Assembly (NCBI GenBank): GCA_000787465.1
Contig: JSYX01000855.1
Coordinates: 1-11,177 of the forward strand
DNA from: Thermomucor indicae-seudaticae
Taxonomy: Eukaryota > Mucoromycota > Mucoromycetes > Mucorales > Lichtheimiaceae
Length of the DNA stretch: 11,177 nt
Direction: 5' to 3'
In this document: positions 9,622 to 11,177 of the stretch, in pieces
How positions within the stretch are numbered: the first letter of the stretch is position 1
Layout of the letters: each line of letters opens with the position of its first letter
Made by a program: the position numbers and the translations under genes
The notes under the pieces: generated by a model
Seen by the model: the letters and a program-made list of their open reading frames with translations, nothing else
The model's database searches: none
What the model was told of the DNA's origin: nothing

Positions 9622-9700
9622 TACAGTGGGCGCTCGATTTAAGAATCACCCCTGGAGAGTGGAAACAGTGATTCCTAAATCGAATTATTCTTAAATCGAT
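9622..9700. repeat. palindromic transposon-end-like repeat (Tc1/mariner-like or MITE)
   Basis: CGATTTAAGAATCAC at 9635-9649 is matched in inverted orientation by GTGATTCCTAAATCG at 9668-9682 (one mismatch). It is matched again by ATTCTTAAATCG at 9687-9698, an exact complement of 9635-9646. ACAGTG occurs at 9623-9628 and 9665-9670. A TA dinucleotide followed by CAGTG at 9622-9628 fits the TA target and CAGT end common in Tc1/mariner elements (family knowledge). I find no transposase and no clear partner end in the window, so this is either one terminus of a decayed element or a very short hairpin. Confidence 0.45.
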
Positions 9701-9778
9701 TTCAGACATAGTCGGCAAAAGGTTTTACCGTAGAGCGAACAAGTTACTAGACGGTGATGGACCTCAGCAAGCTGCTAA

Positions 9779-10344
9779 AGGGAAATCTCACAAATGACTG
9801 GGGATTTGCGTTTTGTAATGGAAATTGCAATAACGACTTTCGCTCTTAAATGAAAGCTACTTCGTGTAAAAACGGAGCAGGACTCCTTATTTTCGTTTAT
9901 TATGCCACAGTATAAGGCATCGCCTCGCCCTATCTTCCATAAAATTGTTTCTAAGCGGTTAACAGGTCTAGTCAGGACCAAAAGCGCGTCAATTTGGCCT
10001 CAAAAGCTGCCCGTTCGCTATGAGTGTTGTAACAGTGCAATAATCCGTGGCCCGTCCATATCCATCATTGGCACGATCTAGCAAATAAAGACAGTTATGT
10101 TTCAGAATCAGAAACAATTAGCCGTGCTGTTCCTGGATCAGCGCCATCCATGTTGGAATCCCGCCACTCGTGGCGAACACACTCACTGTACCAATGAATT
10201 GTGTGTTAAGCTTGTTAAGTTCCTAGACCATTATCCTCGTCTCCTCTTTGAAATAGAAGTGCAATCCTCTCAATAAAAAGGTCCCGATCTCTTGTCGAAT
10301 CTCATAGGATATCTTCGTCTTCATTCTTTATTGCAATTAGAGGT
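9779..10344 (+). pseudogene. degenerate unrecognised reading frame with three stops
   Basis: One frame stays protein-like for about 188 codons and is interrupted only by TGA 9851-9853, TAG 10079-10081 and TAA 10274-10276. Segments include KLLRVKTEQDSLFSFIMPQY, RPIFHKIVSKRLTGLVRTK, LPVRYECCNSAIIRGPSIS, then after the TAG QLAVLFLDQRHPCWN, GEHTHCTNELCVKLVKFLDH and YPRLLFEIEVQ, and after the TAA KGPDLLSNLIGYLRLHSLL. The C/H-rich part (CWN...HTHC...C) might bind zinc. No single piece is long enough to be called as a gene alone. I do not recognise the family. GTGAGA at 10342 could be a donor, and a weak intron (10259 to 10307) could bypass the TAA, but nothing obvious bypasses the TAG. Confidence 0.35.
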
Positions 10345-10351
10345 GAGAAAA

Positions 10352-11165
10352 ATATCCGTGATCCGATCCGTATCCAACCGGATATCCGTGACCTCTCTGA
10401 AATCCGTACGGATCGGATAGGACCCCTTTTCCGACCCGTATCCGATTCCTATCCGGTCACTGTGAGTGATGACTGATGAGCCACCCTAGCGAACGAAAAA
10501 TAGTAAAGCAATATTCTTTAAGAGGCAACATTGTAAAACGATTTTCACTTCTCAAAATACTACTATAACTAACGGTACACCTTCTTCATCCTCAAAAGTC
10601 TATGTTAATCGGTTGTACAATTAATTTTCCACTGCATCAAGCTGTAGCGATCGAAGTAGAAATGCTATTACTCTTAGCTCACACCATTAGAGATTGTCGT
10701 TTGCGTCGTCGCTGAGAAAAACTAGTTGCTGATTCTACTCGCCGAAAAATAGTGATGCTTGATGAAGTGAAATAAACGATAAGCACCGATTGGGGTAGTG
10801 ATTCGCATGATTATGTCAGTAGCGACGATAACAACGTCCGTCGGGATTAGGACGTGTTCGCAAATATCAATCAACGATTAGTCAGTTGCTAGGGATATAG
10901 CCCGCAACCGAGCTCAGAACAAGACAACACCCAAATTGTGGAAAAGAGGTCCCACTTGGTTTATTTTTGTTTCGATTAATTTTTATCCTAGGCCTGGGTT
11001 TTGAATCACATGAAACCAGAAATGGGCGTGTCGGACTTCTACAGTTCGCCACCACACAACAAAGCAAAGCTGAGTTACTGTAAGCTTTATTGTGGCTTGT
11101 CCAATTCGCGACGGAAAGCCGAATCGGATAACCCGAGGATCGTATCCGACGGATACGGATCGGAT
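10352..11165. repeat. GATCCGTATCC repeat block with inverted copies at both ends
   Basis: ATCCGATCCGTATCC at 10361-10375 recurs as its exact reverse complement GGATACGGATCGGAT at 11151-11165, near the right edge. Within the left block, ACGGATCGGAT at 10408-10418 is the complement of 10361-10371, so a local hairpin is also possible. ATATCCGTGAYC is repeated directly at about 10353 and 10382. Related CCGTATCCGAT and CTATCCGG pieces continue to about 10460. This could be the terminal structure of an element of about 0.8 kb or a dispersed genomic repeat; the element may continue beyond the window. Confidence 0.45.
10461..11140. other. A/T-rich interior between GATCCG repeats
   Basis: 680 bases with no gene I can support. 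Short plus-strand frames look mildly protein-like: MLIGCTINFPLHQAVAIEVE from 10602, and VADSTRRKIVMLDEVK ending in TAA near 10771. Both are too short and too close to stops to assign; they might be remains of a transposase. The minus-strand frame 11172-10882 starts inside the GATCCG repeat and is most likely spurious. Confidence 0.4.
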
Positions 11166-11177
11166 AAATCAACGGAG

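Noticed and set aside
10882..11172. 96-codon minus-strand frame at the right edge
   Set aside because: It starts within the GATCCG repeat and its composition (YPIRIRRIRSSGYPIR) is just that repeat translated.
1..11177. tRNA, rRNA, CRISPR or bacterial-type operon signals
   Set aside because: I looked for tRNA T-arm motifs, regularly spaced repeats and ribosome binding sites and saw none; the spliced genes are eukaryotic.

Overview
This window looks like nuclear DNA of a filamentous or early-diverging fungus. The genes have many short introns (48-69 nt) with GT(A/G)-type donors, YAG/AAG acceptors and CTAAY-like branch points. Two genes are clearly recognisable fungal proteins. One degraded gene resembles, from memory, a family of uncharacterised proteins that is expanded in Mucoromycota, so I favour a Mucoromycota-type fungus. 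A basidiomycete cannot be excluded, because the SH3-WW-RasGEF arrangement also occurs there.

Layout. Positions 211-4291 (minus) hold a complete ten-exon Cdc25-type Ras guanine-nucleotide exchange factor, rebuilt exon by exon to 1174 aa: SH3, two WW-like modules, a long helical linker, RasGEF_N and the catalytic RasGEF domain. Positions 4292-5374 are intergenic, with the presumed promoter of that gene and one intriguing 31-codon minus-strand ORF. Positions 5375-6993 (minus) hold a complete three-exon MSS51, the mitochondrial COX1 translational activator, 496 aa, with its Cys/His zinc module. Positions 6994-7557 hold nothing I can support.

The right-hand part is accessory, decayed DNA. Positions 7558-9457 (plus) are a five-exon pseudogene: all four introns keep good splice sites, but the exons carry at least three stop codons and two frame changes. 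Positions 9622-9700 carry a palindromic TACAGTG/CGATTTAAGAAT structure that looks like a transposon end. Positions 9779-10344 (plus) carry a second, unrecognised degenerate reading frame interrupted by three stops. From 10352 to the right edge the DNA is bounded by copies of a GATCCGTATCC motif in inverted orientation, probably a repeat element. The far left edge (7-189) has its own TTTTGCGCG inverted repeat and a possible signal-peptide exon.

The two intact genes act in different compartments: the plasma membrane Ras/cAMP pathway and mitochondrial COX1 synthesis. Their tandem placement gives no evidence of co-regulation. The most interesting material is the decayed gene family and the repeats to the right of MSS51.
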